DNA from: Iris pallida
Lineage: Eukaryota; Streptophyta; Magnoliopsida; Asparagales; Iridaceae
Length of the DNA: 64,000 nucleotides
Direction of reading: 5' to 3'
NCBI GenBank assembly: GCA_029216955.1
Contig: JANAVB010004000.1
Span: 301,615-365,614, forward strand
Positions 49,024 to 60,102 of the stretch are shown here, piece by piece (within the stretch, counting starts at the first letter, position 1; each line of letters starts with the position of its first letter). Below the pieces are notes generated by a model. It saw only the letters and a program-made list of their open reading frames with translations, did not search any database and was not told where the DNA came from. The position numbers and the translations under genes were made by a program.

Positions 49024-51502
49024 GAGTTTTTGTAGTGGCCCATGTAGGTCAAGATAAATCATTTTGGTTACATCCCTGTACCGAACGAGCCTGCGAATAG
49101 GACAATATATTATCAATCCAGTGCTATTGGAAATTTTTTTGACTTCTACTATCGCCTCTGACTTCCGTATTTGTGTTCAATCATAGCTTCCTTAAATCCC
49201 ATTTATGAACTCTCATCCTTTTCTATCTCGCAAGGACGAACTTTGTGATTGATCAACCATTTTGATTATATTTTATTAAAGATTGTGATTAGGACAGATA
49301 TAATATTTTGTAGGTGATTATTTAAGGCACATAGGGGTTGGATAGACATCTTATTAGATAGACCGATACGACATGAATGACATTTTCATCAAGTTTAGCT
49401 TCCATAGAAAAATCCCTTGATTGAGGGAGAGACCCCTTGACTAGAACATATGGAATTAAATTAGAGATTTATATATTTATATGTTGAAAGAAATTTCAGT
49501 GATTATTGAGATGACTACAGATACGATTAGAAAATTTTATAGATTGACTTGGGACTAGACAAAGATCAGAATAGTGCTATCCTACAATAGAATTACCAAG
49601 TGATATGATGTAAGAAAAGGATAGTTCAACGAGTCATGAATTAGTGATTTTGCTTCAGCCTATAGATTATCTAGAAGTTTTACTTAAAGGACATATTGAC
49701 CTATGTTTTGCAGGATTAGGTGAATAGCTAAGGTGGGTAGACTTTATGGACACACTAACAAGATAGGATGTGGAATAAGGTACAGTACCAGGCTTAGTCC
49801 TAACAAGCGACATAAGGGTCATTAGACTAATCATTGTCAAAGCTAGACCAAGTTTGAAGAATATAAAGTTTCTTGATAAAAGTTGGGGCAAGTGAGAATA
49901 CAACTTGAAGGAAGACATGGTTGGTTTCTAGATTAATGAGTGCCAACCTGAAGGACGATAGCAAATAAAGTCCGAGGACTCCGACATGATGAAACGAATT
50001 AATAAAGCATGATGATCATGGTTAGATATAAACCTTTGGAGTTATATTACACTAAATTTTGAGAAGTTTTCCCATAAAGGGTATAAAAATCAGGAATATG
50101 AAAAGCTATTTTCTTGGATGACAAGGAACTATCATAGAAAGATTAGGTATCAGAGAGAAATGTGAACTAGGGGTAGATAACTCTGAGATAGACTAGTCAA
50201 CCATCTCCATATTGGTTGAGTCAAACATTGAACAACCTATTAGAAATTGGGACTAGAAGATTGACCAATATGGTTATACTGTGACAGAGGTTTCAGAAAT
50301 GAGTATTTATCCGACCCCGCCTTAAACTTTCCTTAGCGAATAGGAGTAAAATAGGCATGCTTGTAAGAAATATATGGTTGCTTGTGGTTTGATAGGGTAG
50401 ATCCTTGGTTATGCTGCTAAGGGAATCAACCTATGACTTATAGGAGTATGTGATAGACTTCAGGGGATTGGTTGGGTTTAAGTATTGACTCTGACTTTCT
50501 TGGTTAGTCAAAAGTTTAGGACTAGAGTTAGAAAGTTTTACCTCAAGTGGTAGGCTGGTAAATCCTTCGTTGGTACAAGTTAGTTAGAAATCCTAGAAGA
50601 GTCTTAACTGGAGCAGTTGTGTTTGGTTTAAGGGTATATAGTGTATATACAAGAAGAAGAATTATAGGAGCAGTACCAGGATTAGGTTGAGAAACTGAAA
50701 AGGAACAAGTTTAGAATGGCAGGAAAAGGTTCATAAGGAAATTAAGAAGTACAAAGTGAGACGAGGGTTACGACCATAACTATCTACGATGACTTGCAAG
50801 GACTATAGAAAAAATTATATCTTAAGCATGACCCTTGAATGTGTGATTCGGATAAAGAAAGAAGATGTTATCTCGAAAAAATAGATGATACAAATGTTAT
50901 GATAAGATAAATGTGAAGTTAGAAAAGAAAAATGATTATGATATACAAGTAAGTTATTAGGAAGCAAACATCATAAATTATAGATAGACACGTGATCAAG
51001 GTTGTAGCATTCAGAACAAGAACAATAAATGAAATGACATAAGAAGAGGGAAGCAAAATATCAAGATAGAGACGTAGGAGCAAAATGGAAGAGGAATATC
51101 TTATGACAGGTTGATAAATGAAAATCTAAAGTTGAATTGTAAGTTCTTAAAGATGGAAATATTTCATAGATAGAGAAAAGTTAAGAATTAAATGTTGTGT
51201 TAAAAAATTTAAGAATATAGGACAATTGAAGTCCTTGACAGATTACATTATGAGGGGCTTGATATTATGTTAGTGGGAGTTTTAAATAGGAAGGCTAGAC
51301 CTTGGAGTGTACTAGTGGAAAATGATAAGACAGAAGTCCTTCAAATACTTTAGTTAGGTTCTGGATTAAGATTAGACTAGCAGTGTTTGAAGAATCATGC
51401 GTTATCCTAGAAACCTGATAGATAGGCTAAACTATAGTATGAATTAGTGTGCAATTTCTTCAGCATTGTTTAATTATCAAATTATTCTAAGTGAGTTAAA
51501 GT
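49024..51502 (+). other. 5' internal region downstream of LTR G3
   Basis: 2.5 kb without convincing ORFs. It starts with the primer site and the family sequence CCTGCGAATAGGAC, like the first internal bases of C-D. Beyond about 49.2 kb I see no gag or pol motif. It is interrupted at 51502 by element H; what follows on the far side is outside the window. Confidence 0.55.
49033..49048 (+). promoter_or_regulatory. Primer binding site after LTR G3, tRNA-Ile type
   Basis: TAGTGGCCCATGTAGG, two bases from the complement of the plant tRNA-Ile(AAU) 3' end. Confidence 0.65.
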
Positions 51503-54365
51503 TGTGAGACAAGTCTCACAATATTGATATTTATATACGGATACATATTTTGTAGTGTATTTCGTACTTTATTGGTTTTTTGGAAAGCTTTAAATTTTTT
51601 CCAAATTATAGATTCTCTCCTTGACCGGCATACCGAAGGTATAACAGTGTATATCAATGACATACCATCCGGACATATTTTCCACAGTTTAGATATTTTT
51701 GATTTTAGATATTTTTGTGAATAATGTTTTCAATATTTTCGTGAATAATGTTTTGGATATTTTGATGAATAGTATTTAGATATTTTCGTAAAAAGTGTAG
51801 ATGCATCCTATTATCCATTGGACAATTGGTTTTCTTTCGATGGATGAGATTGACTTATATTGTAACATGGATCACAATCTAACGGTGACAATTAATTCTC
51901 CCTTCTATATATACCCTTTAAGTTTCTCTCTCTTCTCTCTTTTCTTTTCTTCTTTAATTTCCTCTTCACTCTTCTTCCTCTTCCTCAAGCTTAGGAAAGC
52001 TTAGCCTTGAGGCCTAGAGTGTGGTTTCGGGACCCCTCTTGGTGGTGGAATGAAAGACTAGGCTTGGTTGCTAAAACCTAGGCACGTACATCTTGCTCAA
52101 AAGTGATATGACCATGCATTATTTTTAATTTTCCATAGAAACTAAAGTTTTATTGTTCTATAGTATACTTCACTATATTGTTAACATCTTTAATATTTAA
52201 CACTTTTGGTTTTGATCAATGGTATTGGGTAGATCTGAGTTTCTAGATAGTATTTTCGACTATTTTGAGGTATTCATCTTTCAAATTTCAAAGTAAGTAA
52301 AATCTAATGCTTCCATGTTGTAGAAAATTCAATTTTATGCGATTTTGACTTTTGAAAATCTGAATTTCGATTTAAAATGAAGTTTTTATGGCCGAAACAA
52401 GTTTTAGAGTTTTCAAAATTCAACTTTCTGTGACGGTTCGAAAAATTCGTCGAAAATCTGCAGAAATCCGTTAGAATATTCGAACTTTCCCCACAAAACT
52501 TGCTATGACACTTCGAAAAATTCATCGACAATCCGCAATAATCCGCCGGATGATCCGGTTAGGGTTTTTGTCTATTTTTTGTTTGTTTCTGTCCGTTTTT
52601 GTCCGTTTTTGATATTTTCTTCGATTGTAATGAATTCTTAACCTGATTAGATGACCTTGTATACTTAGAGAGTGATTGTACAACATATGTACATGACACA
52701 TACTTATGTTCACGTATTGACCTATGTCCAGATTCTAGATAGTGGCTCGTAGTAGCGCACTCATGTACCGATTTAGATTCTAGATAGTGGCTCGTAGTAG
52801 CGCACTCCCATAATAATTTTTTGATTGACTTCTAGATTGAGATTGAATGCATGTTCTTTATTGACACCGTGGATATAGCTTGTTAAATATTTAATGTATT
52901 GCATCTTGGCACTGAAAAATCGAGTGTGAGTATTGTTCCGTGTATCATGTGATGTTAGTACGGGGATGTTTGCAAGTGATAACTTGTGAAACACTCGTAT
53001 ATAGCACATGTCATCTTAGGAAATTCTTGAGTGTCCACGACTTGAAAATTTGACATGAATATGATAAGGTAAATGACTAGTAAATTCAAGTAGATCATTA
53101 TAGGAGGAAATTCTCACTACCAACCCCGAGCTCCAAGGGCCCCATAAGGCATGGATCAACCCCGTTAGGCAAGGGCTCCATGACCTACCAAGTTTGCACG
53201 TATTGATACACGATCGAGTCATATGTCGTGCCGGGTTGCGGCACAGTCAGTTATATATTTTTTATATGATATGGTTGTTCATGTTATAAGTCAAGACACG
53301 TTTCATCTGCCAGTAGTCTTGTTGGACAATAGATGCACAAGTACTCGTACCCCTGGACATTTGGGGATCTACAGTCAGGTAGTTGCGAAGATCCTCAATT
53401 TGCATACTAGTAATTATGATTGTCATAACCCTAGCTAGTTAATGATAGCAAGTCGTAGAAAATGATTGGTCGTGCACTTTTGGTTATGTGTTACTTTATA
53501 TGCTCTTTATGTCAGTGAGTGGCCAGAGGCTACGTTCTACTTGAGAAAAGATCTATAATCCTGGTTCTTGTTTGGTTTAAGGGTTGTGGCTCCGCTTTAT
53601 AGTAGTTCCTAATCCCTTGTTGCTCATCGGCTTATTCTGTTCTATAGCTATATTGTTCAGTATTTACATTCAGTTATTAATATTCTCAAGATATGTGCAT
53701 TGGTACCGCACTAGTCTTGACCCGCATTTATTTATTTTTGTCATTATGTTGTTGTATTGTTGTTGGACTTTGTCGTTCACCTCAAGCCTTCCTTGTGGTA
53801 CTTGCTATTTGGGGTCTGACCCCACTGGTTTTGTTTGACCAGATTTACCGCTAGAGCCCGAGGATTCTCCCTATATTTCTCTGGATGACCTGTCACCTAC
53901 TTAGATCTGCGGTTGTTCCTCCTCATGAGTGGGTTTCCTTTTCTTACCACTTGTGGTTCATTCCATTTTGGGTTGTGTTAGCTAGGGCATGTGTTAGCCT
54001 TATTATTTTAAGACATTCTCAGACTTCGGTTAACATGATGTATTATATTAGATCTAGACTAATATAGTGATCATGTATATTACTACTTTGCTAGTGTAGC
54101 ATTTTGTATTCACTAGCTTCATGATCATGTATGATATAGTATTTTGGGACACCTTTTTACTTTCATATTTGATATACTCTTGATACTTGTTGTTGGATTA
54201 AGATAGGATTTGTTCGAACATATGGGTTGTCAGTGGCATGCTAGAGTCTTTCCACTTGTATTCTTGACAGTCATGATCGTATCTTGGGGTACTGGCGTAC
54301 TCTGATATACGTACCTGGCTTTATTTTGCACCTGTTCTCCAATATTCTGGTTTTGGGGTATGACA
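51503..54365 (+). repeat. 5' LTR of Gypsy element H
   Basis: Starts TGTGAGACAAGTCTCACA and ends TTTGGGGTATGACA, 2.86 kb. TATA box TATATATAC at 51906-51914 precedes a CT-rich leader. The first 1.3 kb is repeated at 56551-57811. Possible left target duplication AAAGT at 51498-51502; the other end lies beyond the window. Confidence 0.85.
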
Positions 54366-54374
54366 TGACTTTTT

Positions 54375-54390
54375 TGGTGGCCCATAGAGG
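54375..54390 (+). promoter_or_regulatory. Primer binding site of H, tRNA-Ile type
   Basis: TGGTGGCCCATAGAGG; the first 11 bases match the tRNA-Ile(AAU) complement exactly. Confidence 0.7.
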
Positions 54391-54548
54391 TATGTCTTTT
54401 AGACTTGTGGGGGATTCATCTTGTTAGAATCTCAATCATATATTTGTCTTTATTTGATCTCCCCTTGCTTATCGTCTTTCTCGCTTTCTTAGAAGTGTAA
54501 ACATGATTGGCATATCCTTGCTCTGTTCATGTCTATCATTGATATCTC

Positions 54549-56171
54549 GTGTCCTTATCTTTCAGGAACACATCGCCTGCTTCTTCTTTCGAGGGTTCAG
54601 TTGCTCCGCCATCTCAGACAGCTCAGATGGAAGATCATGATCAGACCCCGCCTCCGCATAGTCAGAATCCAGCACCATCTCAGCATCCGTCAGCAGCTCA
54701 GTCTATTCCTGTTCAGTCAGCTCAGCCAGCTTCGTCAGCCCCTTCACTACAGTCAGCCCTGATAGACCAGTATGCCCTACTCGAGATGAGGGGCATAATG
54801 GAGGCACAACAGCAGCAACATCAGAATGAGCTTCAGATCCAGTAATAGGTGGTTCAGTTGTACCAGCAGTTGCAGCAGGGCCATGACTATACCAACAACA
54901 TCCTCTGCCAGGGTGTTATAGTAGCTTTGGAGGCGAGTGGACGTCGTGATCATAACTCAGCATCTGACTTCAGTCGCTTGCATCCAGCTCAGTTCTTCGG
55001 GATAGAGGATGCAGTATCAGTCGATTCTTGGCTACAGGACACCGAGGTCATTTTGGATGTAGCTAGGACTCTATCAGAGGATAGGGTAGCAGTGGTGAGG
55101 CTGCAGTTGTCAGATATTACTCGCGACTGGTGGGCAGCACAGAAGATGGGTCTTTCTAGGCCTATTAGTTGGAAGACATTTCGGGAGCACTTCGAGGAGA
55201 AGTTCTTCCATACCTCAGCCAAGTTCCAGTTCTAGCAATAGTTTATCACCCTTTGTCAGCAGACAAGGACCGTGGATCAGCATGCGACAGAGTTCAGTAG
55301 GCTTAGTCGGTTTGCATCTCATATGGTAGCTTTCGATGGTGATAGAGCTCGGAGGTTCGAACATGGCTTGCACTTAGAGCTTTAGCAGCTCATGGTTGGC
55401 CATTTTTATGACGCCTTCGATATAGTACTGAGAGCAGCCAGATCCTTAGAGATGACTAGTCAGAGGATAGCAGAAAAGACCAAGGGTCAGAAGAGGTCAT
55501 ACTTGGCCATGAGGGGCATTACCATTCATTGCTCCACCCCTGCCCCTGCAGTCAGAGCTCTAGATCATCAACCTCCTCGTCAGACAATATCATCAGCCCT
55601 GATGGTGTCATTAGTACAGCAGTCCAGGCAGTCAGGTCAGCCGGGATATGATTACTGTGGAAAGCCATGGCACACCAGAGCCCAGTACAGGAGGGCCAAT
55701 CTCTAGTGTCTCAGGTGTGGTACGTCTGACCATATGATTGGGTCTTGCCCAATCGTACCTCCCGGGGCTACATCAGTTGCACAAATTCCTTTGGCCGTTG
55801 AGGGTCAGAGGGGACCAGCAAAGTCAGCTCGATCCTATGTTCAGTGTTCGCTTTCGACGCAGTCCCAGCAGTTTCAACGCCAGCATCCAGCACAGTATGC
55901 CTAAGCCCAACAGGTTAGGCCGAGCCAGCAGCAGACTACACGAGTACCCCTGAAGCATGGGCAGGCTTTTAACATGAGCTTGCAGGAACTATTGGCCGAG
56001 GTTGGTCAGATTGTAGGTGAGATTTTGAGCATTTTCTTCAGTTTATCTTACTCTTTGGTTCTATTGACGATCTTGTATTCCACCTATATTCGGAGTGCAA
56101 TGGTCACCTCGACATATTCGGCGAGTGAAAGCGAGTTGTTCATATCACTCTTATGTCTCTATATCTCATGA
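54549..56171 (+). pseudogene. H gag, one frame with several stops
   Basis: A single reading frame covers the whole protein. It has a Ser/Pro/Gln-rich N-terminus to about residue 75, a coiled coil (EAQQQQHQNELQIQ), then the Retrotrans_gag capsid domain (RLHPAQFFGIEDAVSVDSWL, LQLSDITRDWWAAQKMG, SWKTFREHFEEKFF, QHATEFSRLSRFA). Two zinc knuckles follow, a degraded one (YCGKPWHTRAQY) and an intact CLRCGTSDHMIGSC near 55.71-55.75 kb. Stops lie at 54843, 54846, 55233, 55239, about 55383, 55704 and about 55902. All are single-base decay without frameshifts up to about 56.0 kb. Del/Tekay-like gag by general appearance. The protease that should follow is not clearly readable. Confidence 0.8.
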
Positions 56172-56550
56172 TACGCAACATATCATGTATCCCGACAATG
56201 TAAGTGTGTCCTGGATTAGAGTCATGTCTTCGACAGAGTCATTGGTACCGACTTAATTCGAGACTTGACTCTTGTCCACTTTGTGAGTCAGTATAGGCAA
56301 GTGATGACAAATCCCTACTCAACTGACTCAGGGGTATATTATTTTATATGCCTCATAGTTCTCATCTTTTGCATTATTTATGTGTGTATTTATTATTTTC
56401 TGTATTTATTTAAATTATGTATCTCAAATATCACTTGCACACGGGATATTTTCTTTCGATGAGTTATGATTTTATATTATTTTAGCATGCGTGTTTTATT
56501 CGTCTAGCTTTAGAAAATTTTGACGACAAAATTTTTCTAGATGGAAGAGT
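56172..56550 (+). other. H pol-deleted junction and polypurine tract
   Basis: About 380 bases, AT-rich, no conserved motif except the terminal purine tract AGATGGAAGAGT (56540-56550) that directly precedes the 3' LTR. Confidence 0.6.
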
Positions 56551-57811
56551 TGTGAGACTCGTCTTACAATATCGGTATTTATATATAGATACGTATTTTG
56601 TAGTGTATTTCGTACTTTATTAGTTTTTGGAAAGCTTTCAAATTTTTCTAAATTATAGATTCTCTTCTTGACCAGCATACCGACGGTGTACCAGTGTATA
56701 CCGACGACATACCGTCCGGACAGATTTTCTATATTTTAGATATTTTTATTTTAGATATTTTTGAGAATAGTATGAATAGTGTTTTGGATATTTTGATGAA
56801 TAGTATTTAGATATTTTTGTGAATAGTGTAGATACATCATATTATCCATTAGACAATTGGTTTTCTTTCGATGGATGAGATTGACTTAGATTGTGACATC
56901 GATCACGATCCAATGGTCACGATTAATTCTTCCTTCTATATATACCCTTTAAGTTTCTCTCCTCTCTCTTTTCTTTCCTTCTTCACTTTCCTCTTCACTC
57001 TCCTTCCTCTTCCTCAAGCTTAGGAAAGCTTGGTCTTCAGGCATAGAGTGTAGTTTTGGGACCCCTCTTGGTGGTGGAATAAAAGACTAGGCTTAGTTGC
57101 TAAAACCTAGGTAAGTACATCTTGCTCAAAAGTGATATGACCATGCTTTATCTTTGGTTTTCCATAGAAACTTAAATTTATTGTTCTATAATATGCTTCT
57201 CTAAATTGTTAACATCTTTAGTATATAACACTTTTGGTTTTGATCGATGGTATTACGTAAATCTGAGTTTCTAGATAGTATTTTTGACTATTTTGAGGAA
57301 TTCATCTTTCAAATTTCAAAATCAGTAAAATCTAATACTTCCATGTTGTCGAAAATTCAATTCTATGCGATTTTGACTTTTGAAAATTGGAATTTTGATT
57401 TAAAATGAAGTTTTTATGACTGAAACAAGTTTTGGAGTTTTCAAAAATCAACTTTCTGTGACGGTTCGGAAAATCCGTGGAGATCCGTCAGAAAATCTGA
57501 ACTTGCTCCATAAAACTTGCTGTGACACTTCGAAAAATTCATTGGTAATCCGCAATAATCCGTCGGATGATCCAGTTAGGCTATTTTTGTCTATTTTTTG
57601 CCGTTTCTGTCCATTTTTGATTTTGTTTCGATTGTAATGAATTCTTAACATGATTAGATGACCTTGTATACTTAGAGAGTGATTGTACACTATATGTACA
57701 TGATGCATGCTTATGTTCACGTATTGTCCTATGTCCATATTCTTGATAGTGGTACGTAGTAGCGCACTTCTGTAGTGATTTAGATTCTAGATAGTGGCTC
57801 ATAGTAGCGCA
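56551..57811 (+). repeat. 3' LTR of H, left part, truncated by T3
   Basis: Starts TGTGAGACTCGTCTTACA and follows 51503-52807 to GCTCATAGTAGCGCA, where T3 begins. TATA box at 56937-56944. Differences from the 5' LTR are mostly transitions and short gaps. Confidence 0.85.
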
Positions 57812-57839
57812 TGTAGAAGCATGGAAAATATTGCTTTTA

Positions 57840-57890
57840 GTCCCACATCGGAAAGGAGAAGAAGAAAGGGCTCACTCCATTCTATAAATA
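57840..57890 (+). promoter_or_regulatory. snRNA-like USE and TATA pair at the T3 start
   Basis: GTCCCACATCG (57840-57850) equals the plant snRNA upstream element RTCCCACATCG. A TATA box, TATAAATA, follows at 57883-57890, 32 bases downstream, the spacing known for Pol II snRNA genes. No snRNA sequence follows. The words are also seen in plant LTR promoters, which is the likely explanation here. Confidence 0.55.
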
Positions 57891-57944
57891 GAGCCCCCTT
57901 ACCTCCTTTGAAAAGGGCACCAACTTCTCTTCCCTCCTTCCAAA

Positions 57945-58132
57945 CTTGGACTCTTCCTATTACGCACCTTCGGGTGCTAAGTAGAAGAAGTCTAGGGCAG
58001 CGCGGGCTCATCGGGCTCAGTCAGCTGTCCCATCCTCTGACCATCAAGAGCGTCCGCTAAGCGGGCCTCTGATGGAAAGTTGTACAGAGCCGCCTGTGTC
58101 CAGCCCCCGACGGCAAACGGACAGAGTGGTTC
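57945..58132 (+). repeat. Gag fragment of T3 type captured upstream
   Basis: Aligns with 60665-60861 inside T3 gag: shared CTATTACGCACC, AAGTCTAGG, CAGC, TGATGG(A/G)AAGTTGTA and CAGCCCCC-CGGCAAAC. The frame is broken by a stop. Confidence 0.75.
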
Positions 58133-58262
58133 TCAAGAGTCTCCCAACAAAGATCGAGGGCAAGTGTTTCTATTAGCCCCTCACATCAGGGAGAAAACAT
58201 GATACCTACGCACTCGTGTGTTCGGGATACCCGGGCCCACAAAGCGAATGCACGGGCAGATC

Positions 58263-58494
58263 GAGACATTCCTCATGCGAGTCATGAGACGTCCTTCATA
58301 CGGCTCGGTCATGAGACATTCCTCATGCGGCTCGGTCATGAGACGTCCTTTATGCGGCTCGGTCATGAGACATTCCTCATGCGGCTCGGTCATGAGACGT
58401 CCTTCATGCGGCTCGGTCATGAGACATTCCTCATGCGGCTCGGTCATGAGACGTCCTTCATGCGGCTCGGTCATGAGACATTCTTCATGCGGCA
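58263..58494 (+). repeat. 27-bp tandem array with ATGCGGC core
   Basis: About 8.6 units of TCATGCGGCTCGGTCATGAG plus a 7-base tail that alternates ACGTCCT and ACATTCC, giving a 54-bp higher-order unit. Because 27 is a multiple of three and units lack stops, three overlapping frames look like 9-residue peptide repeats; these are not genes. Confidence 0.9.
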
Positions 58495-59458
58495 TAGAAC
58501 CCAGGAAGCTTCATGCGACTCAAAATGTAGAAGCATGGAAAATACTAAAGAAATTGACTCATGCGGCCAAGAAAGACCCATGCGGCTCAGAAAACGCATG
58601 CGGCTCAGGGAGTCATGCGGCATAAGGAGCTATGCGGCCTGAGGTATTCCATGCAGCTCAGAAGACACGTGGCCTGACAGTGCTCCCCTCCGACCCATGC
58701 TGCGTTAATTGCTTTGACGGCTGACCCCTCTGAAAAGTTGACAGACCTGACACCAAAGCAGGTAATTATGACTCTGTCATGATGATGAATCTCTAGGGAA
58801 GAGAAAGAAATCTCTGACACGATCCCCCGAGAGCAACAAAATGCCACGTGGCCCTGCCACGTGGGTGTGCTTATGCGGCTCAAAGTGAAGACTTCCCATG
58901 CGGTTCAGAGTGAAGCTGTCCCATGCGGCTCGAGTGGAATCATCCCTATGAGGCTCAAGAAGATCATGCCCATGCGACACAAACAGACACACCATTATGC
59001 GGTTCATGCGGCTCATCATATGGTTCAGAAGTCTGAAGGAGGGGGCCACTGCCCAGACAGCCCTGACACGTGTCCCAAGTCTTATGCGGCCCAAAATTCA
59101 TGCGGCCTAAATCTCATGTGGCCCAATCTGCATGCAGTTCCAGTCTCACCATTGGCTCTCAGGACACGTGTCCTCAGCCGATCAATCTCCAGATTTATGG
59201 CAATCCAAGATCGGGTCGAATCCCAATGATCTGGGGCACGTGGCAGGAGAATAAATTTGATTTATTCGCAGATATTAGAGAATCATTATAAGAAAGATTT
59301 ATGCCAATCAGCATTAATTGCTAAAGGGGATTTGGTGTAATCTACCCTTAATGGTTCTGATTCGTCACAATCAGAAACGGCCTGGGTTGATCAATCCCCA
59401 GGCCGCCGCCATCTCCAAGAGCTAATCATTGGCAACCCTAGTGATCATATCCCACTAT

Positions 59459-59466
59459 TATAAATA
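59459..59466 (+). promoter_or_regulatory. TATA box of T3
   Basis: TATAAATA within CCACTATTATAAATAGCAAGG, 0.42 kb before the primer site, after the ATGCGGC-rich block. Confidence 0.65.
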
Positions 59467-59869
59467 GCAAGGTGCCATTCCCTTGTAGCATATAGAGAGA
59501 TATACAAAAAAAAAAGAATCAGAGAAGAATACGTATACACAGGGAGACTTCCCCCATAGTCAGAGAGAGAATATACACAGAGAGAGAGAAGCCAGGAGAG
59601 CAATCAGAGAGAGAGCAAGAAGGCATTTCTTCGTCAACGACCAAGCAGATCTTTCCCGAGTCAAGGCTGCGTACCGATCGTCCAAGGAGTAAGGCAGAGC
59701 GGCCGTCGCTTTCCCGAGCCTCTATCGTCACCCCCCAGAATCTAAAATAAACAATCGTACTTAGACTGCTGTACCTAGGTTTTCGTCCCTAGGCTTTCTT
59801 TGTACGAGCGAGTTTGTAATGTGAGTCTAAGTTCAGTCCTCCGATAATTGTTCTGTACTTTTACAATCA

Positions 59870-60058
59870 ATGGCAAACACGATGGCGACTCTGCTGGGGA
59901 CTAACTTCTCCACGGCTGAGGAGTTGGTGACGCAATCGGACGCAGCCAAACTTGGCTCTACACAACAGAAGATGGTCGTACGCTTCGACCAACAGGCGTT
60001 CGAAAAGATGCTCTCTGAAGGTAACACTGCCCGGTCCAGAAGCGCACCCGCGCCATAA
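59870..60058 (+). pseudogene. T3 leader reading frame over the primer site
   Basis: A 62-codon frame starts at an ATG overlapping the LTR/primer junction and ends at TAA 60056-60058. Composition (acidic and Gln-rich, with STAEELVTQSDAAKL) continues plausibly, after a frame change, into the frame at 60059-60102 (KARKESRPKSFAPP) and the main gag frame. It is probably the broken start of gag or of a separate Tat-type first ORF. A start codon inside a primer site is unusual, so translation is doubtful. Confidence 0.35.
59883..59899 (+). promoter_or_regulatory. Primer binding site of T3, tRNA-Arg type
   Basis: TGGCGACTCTGCTGGGG, close to the TGGCGACTC(C/T)-CTGGGG sites of Ogre and other Tat elements, which pair with tRNA-Arg. 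Confidence 0.8.
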
Positions 60059-60102
60059 AGGCTCGCAAAGAGTCGAGGCCAAAATCATTTGCTCCTCCGT
60101 AA

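Larger units (their letters stand above)
51503..57811 (+). mobile_element. Gypsy element H, gag-only, cut by T3
   Basis: 5' LTR, tRNA-Ile-type primer site, gag, polypurine tract and the first 1.26 kb of the 3' LTR are all in order on the + strand. The interior is only 2.2 kb and contains no RT, RNase H or integrase, so pol has been deleted between about 56.2 and 56.5 kb. The insertion sits in the G3 interior. The Tat element T3 entered the 3' LTR at 57811/57812. Confidence 0.8.
57812..59879 (+). repeat. 5' LTR region of T3, with two LTR starts
   Basis: TGTAGAAGCATGGAAAATA occurs at 57812 and again at 58526. The end is set at AAACA (59879), three bases before the primer site. The 57812-58525 segment holds a promoter-like pair, a gag-like fragment and a 27-bp array. 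The 58526-59879 segment holds ATGCGGC words at high density (58.55-59.12 kb) and a TATA box at 59459-59466. Either the true LTR is 2.07 kb with an internal duplication of its start, or a 1.35-kb LTR follows a truncated relative. Confidence 0.65.

Noticed and set aside
57840..57890. snRNA gene
   Set aside because: USE and TATA are present at proper spacing, but no U-snRNA sequence or 3' box follows; the same words occur in LTR promoters.
58199..58642. Repeat protein of about 147 residues and an antisense repeat protein
   Set aside because: Artefact of a 27-bp tandem array with no stops in several frames; it lies in an LTR.
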